A stretch of 64,000 nt of DNA. Origin: Pogonophryne albipinna. Taxonomy: Eukaryota > Chordata > Actinopteri > Perciformes > Artedidraconidae. The stretch lies in the NCBI GenBank assembly GCA_028583405.1, contig CM053246.1, positions 29,196,709-29,260,708 of the forward strand. The letters run 5' to 3'. Under the pieces are notes generated by a model. The model did not search any database. It was not told the DNA's origin and was given only the letters and a program-made list of their open reading frames with translations. Positions 63,305 through 64,000 of the stretch are shown here, one piece after another (the stretch's first letter is position 1; every line of letters starts with the position of its first letter). A program made the translations under genes and the position numbers.

Positions 63305-64000
63305 CCTGTGTGAGAAAGTGAAGATTGGATGTGGCAGCTCCACCAGGTGTAAACTTGTTCAGGTAACGCACCGACTATTCCAAACATCCGGAGAATGGAG
63401 GAAATACCTGAGATTCCAGTAAGTTTAGAAGTCACATGTCTTCCTTCTCTTCAGCTGACACATGTTCATATATCATCATATACGTGTCATGAATTATGAG
63501 AAAATGTTTGATTTCCCCGATTATTGTTTAAACATAAGCTACAGACAGATGGTGAGTGAATGTGTGGTGGGTGCTTTGGTCACAGGTTTCAGCCCAACTA
63601 CACCAGACAGTCACACAATTACACGTAATGTAGCCACACAACATTCCTAATGAAAACTACAACTAAATAAAGAAAGATTTGGCCAAACATGCCCTTAGTG
63701 ACATTAATAATCTGGAGTGAACCATGACCCTTTTAGCACAGAGATAAAGATCTCCTGCTTGTGTATAATCGGTCAAGTTATAAAAACTTCCGGCTGGTGT
63801 TTTCCCCTTACCACAGGTTAGTTTTTCTGAGGTTTGGTAACACACAGCTGTAAAACAGGAACATGTAGAGCTTGAAGATTCACTAGGTAAGGGTTGGTTG
63901 GTATGGTTTAAATCAGTATCAGTTAGGGCTCCAAAAACAATGTTTTTTCCCCCCCTTAAAAACGATATCAACTGGAATAATAAACATGGGTAGATTTTTG
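63305..64000. other. Intergenic right edge, nothing recognised
   Basis: No conserved coding sequence, repeat family or regulatory site could be supported. Confidence 0.5.

Overview
The window is nuclear DNA of a teleost fish, probably a percomorph. The evidence is split vertebrate genes with short exons and GT-AG introns, long (CA)n arrays, and several dispersed repeats common in spiny-rayed fish. There are no bacterial operons, CRISPR arrays or rRNA/tRNA genes. I reassembled the genes by hand from splice sites, and reading phase is conserved across every junction listed.

Layout, left to right: (1) 311-2231 (-), the first three coding exons of a mucolipin TRP channel, most like mcoln2, which continues off the left edge. 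(2) 4216-12404 (-), complete clcc1, an ER membrane CLIC-like chloride channel (579 aa). (3) 15338-22654 (-), complete ftsj3, a nucleolar rRNA 2'-O-methyltransferase of the Spb1 family (878 aa, 20 coding exons). (4) 23632-25423 (-), plaat1, an LRAT/NlpC-P60-fold phospholipid-metabolising enzyme (169 aa). (5) 30469-46241 (+), complete mfn1, the mitochondrial outer-membrane fusion GTPase (757 aa, 17 coding exons). (6) 52319-59344 (-), complete gnb4, a G-protein beta subunit (340 aa, 9 coding exons). mfn1 and gnb4 are tail to tail, and the MFN1-GNB4 neighbourhood is also known in mammals. The right-hand 4.6 kb holds no recognised coding sequence.

The genes do not form one pathway. They are unrelated housekeeping and signalling genes. 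Two act on mitochondrial or ER membranes (mfn1, clcc1), one on endolysosomes (mcoln2), one on phospholipids (plaat1), one in ribosome biogenesis (ftsj3) and one in GPCR signalling (gnb4).

The most distinctive content is transposable elements in introns and UTRs: a Tc1/mariner copy carrying an inserted hAT element with its own 8-bp duplication; a second, deleted Tc1 with perfect inverted ends; two more hAT elements with perfect 8-bp duplications; a TTAA-flanked element with Kolobok-like ends; several MITEs; and a fold-back element in the gnb4 3'UTR. I found no new enzymatic or defence system. The notable observations concern element structure, splice sites, low-complexity coding DNA and possible RNA secondary structure.
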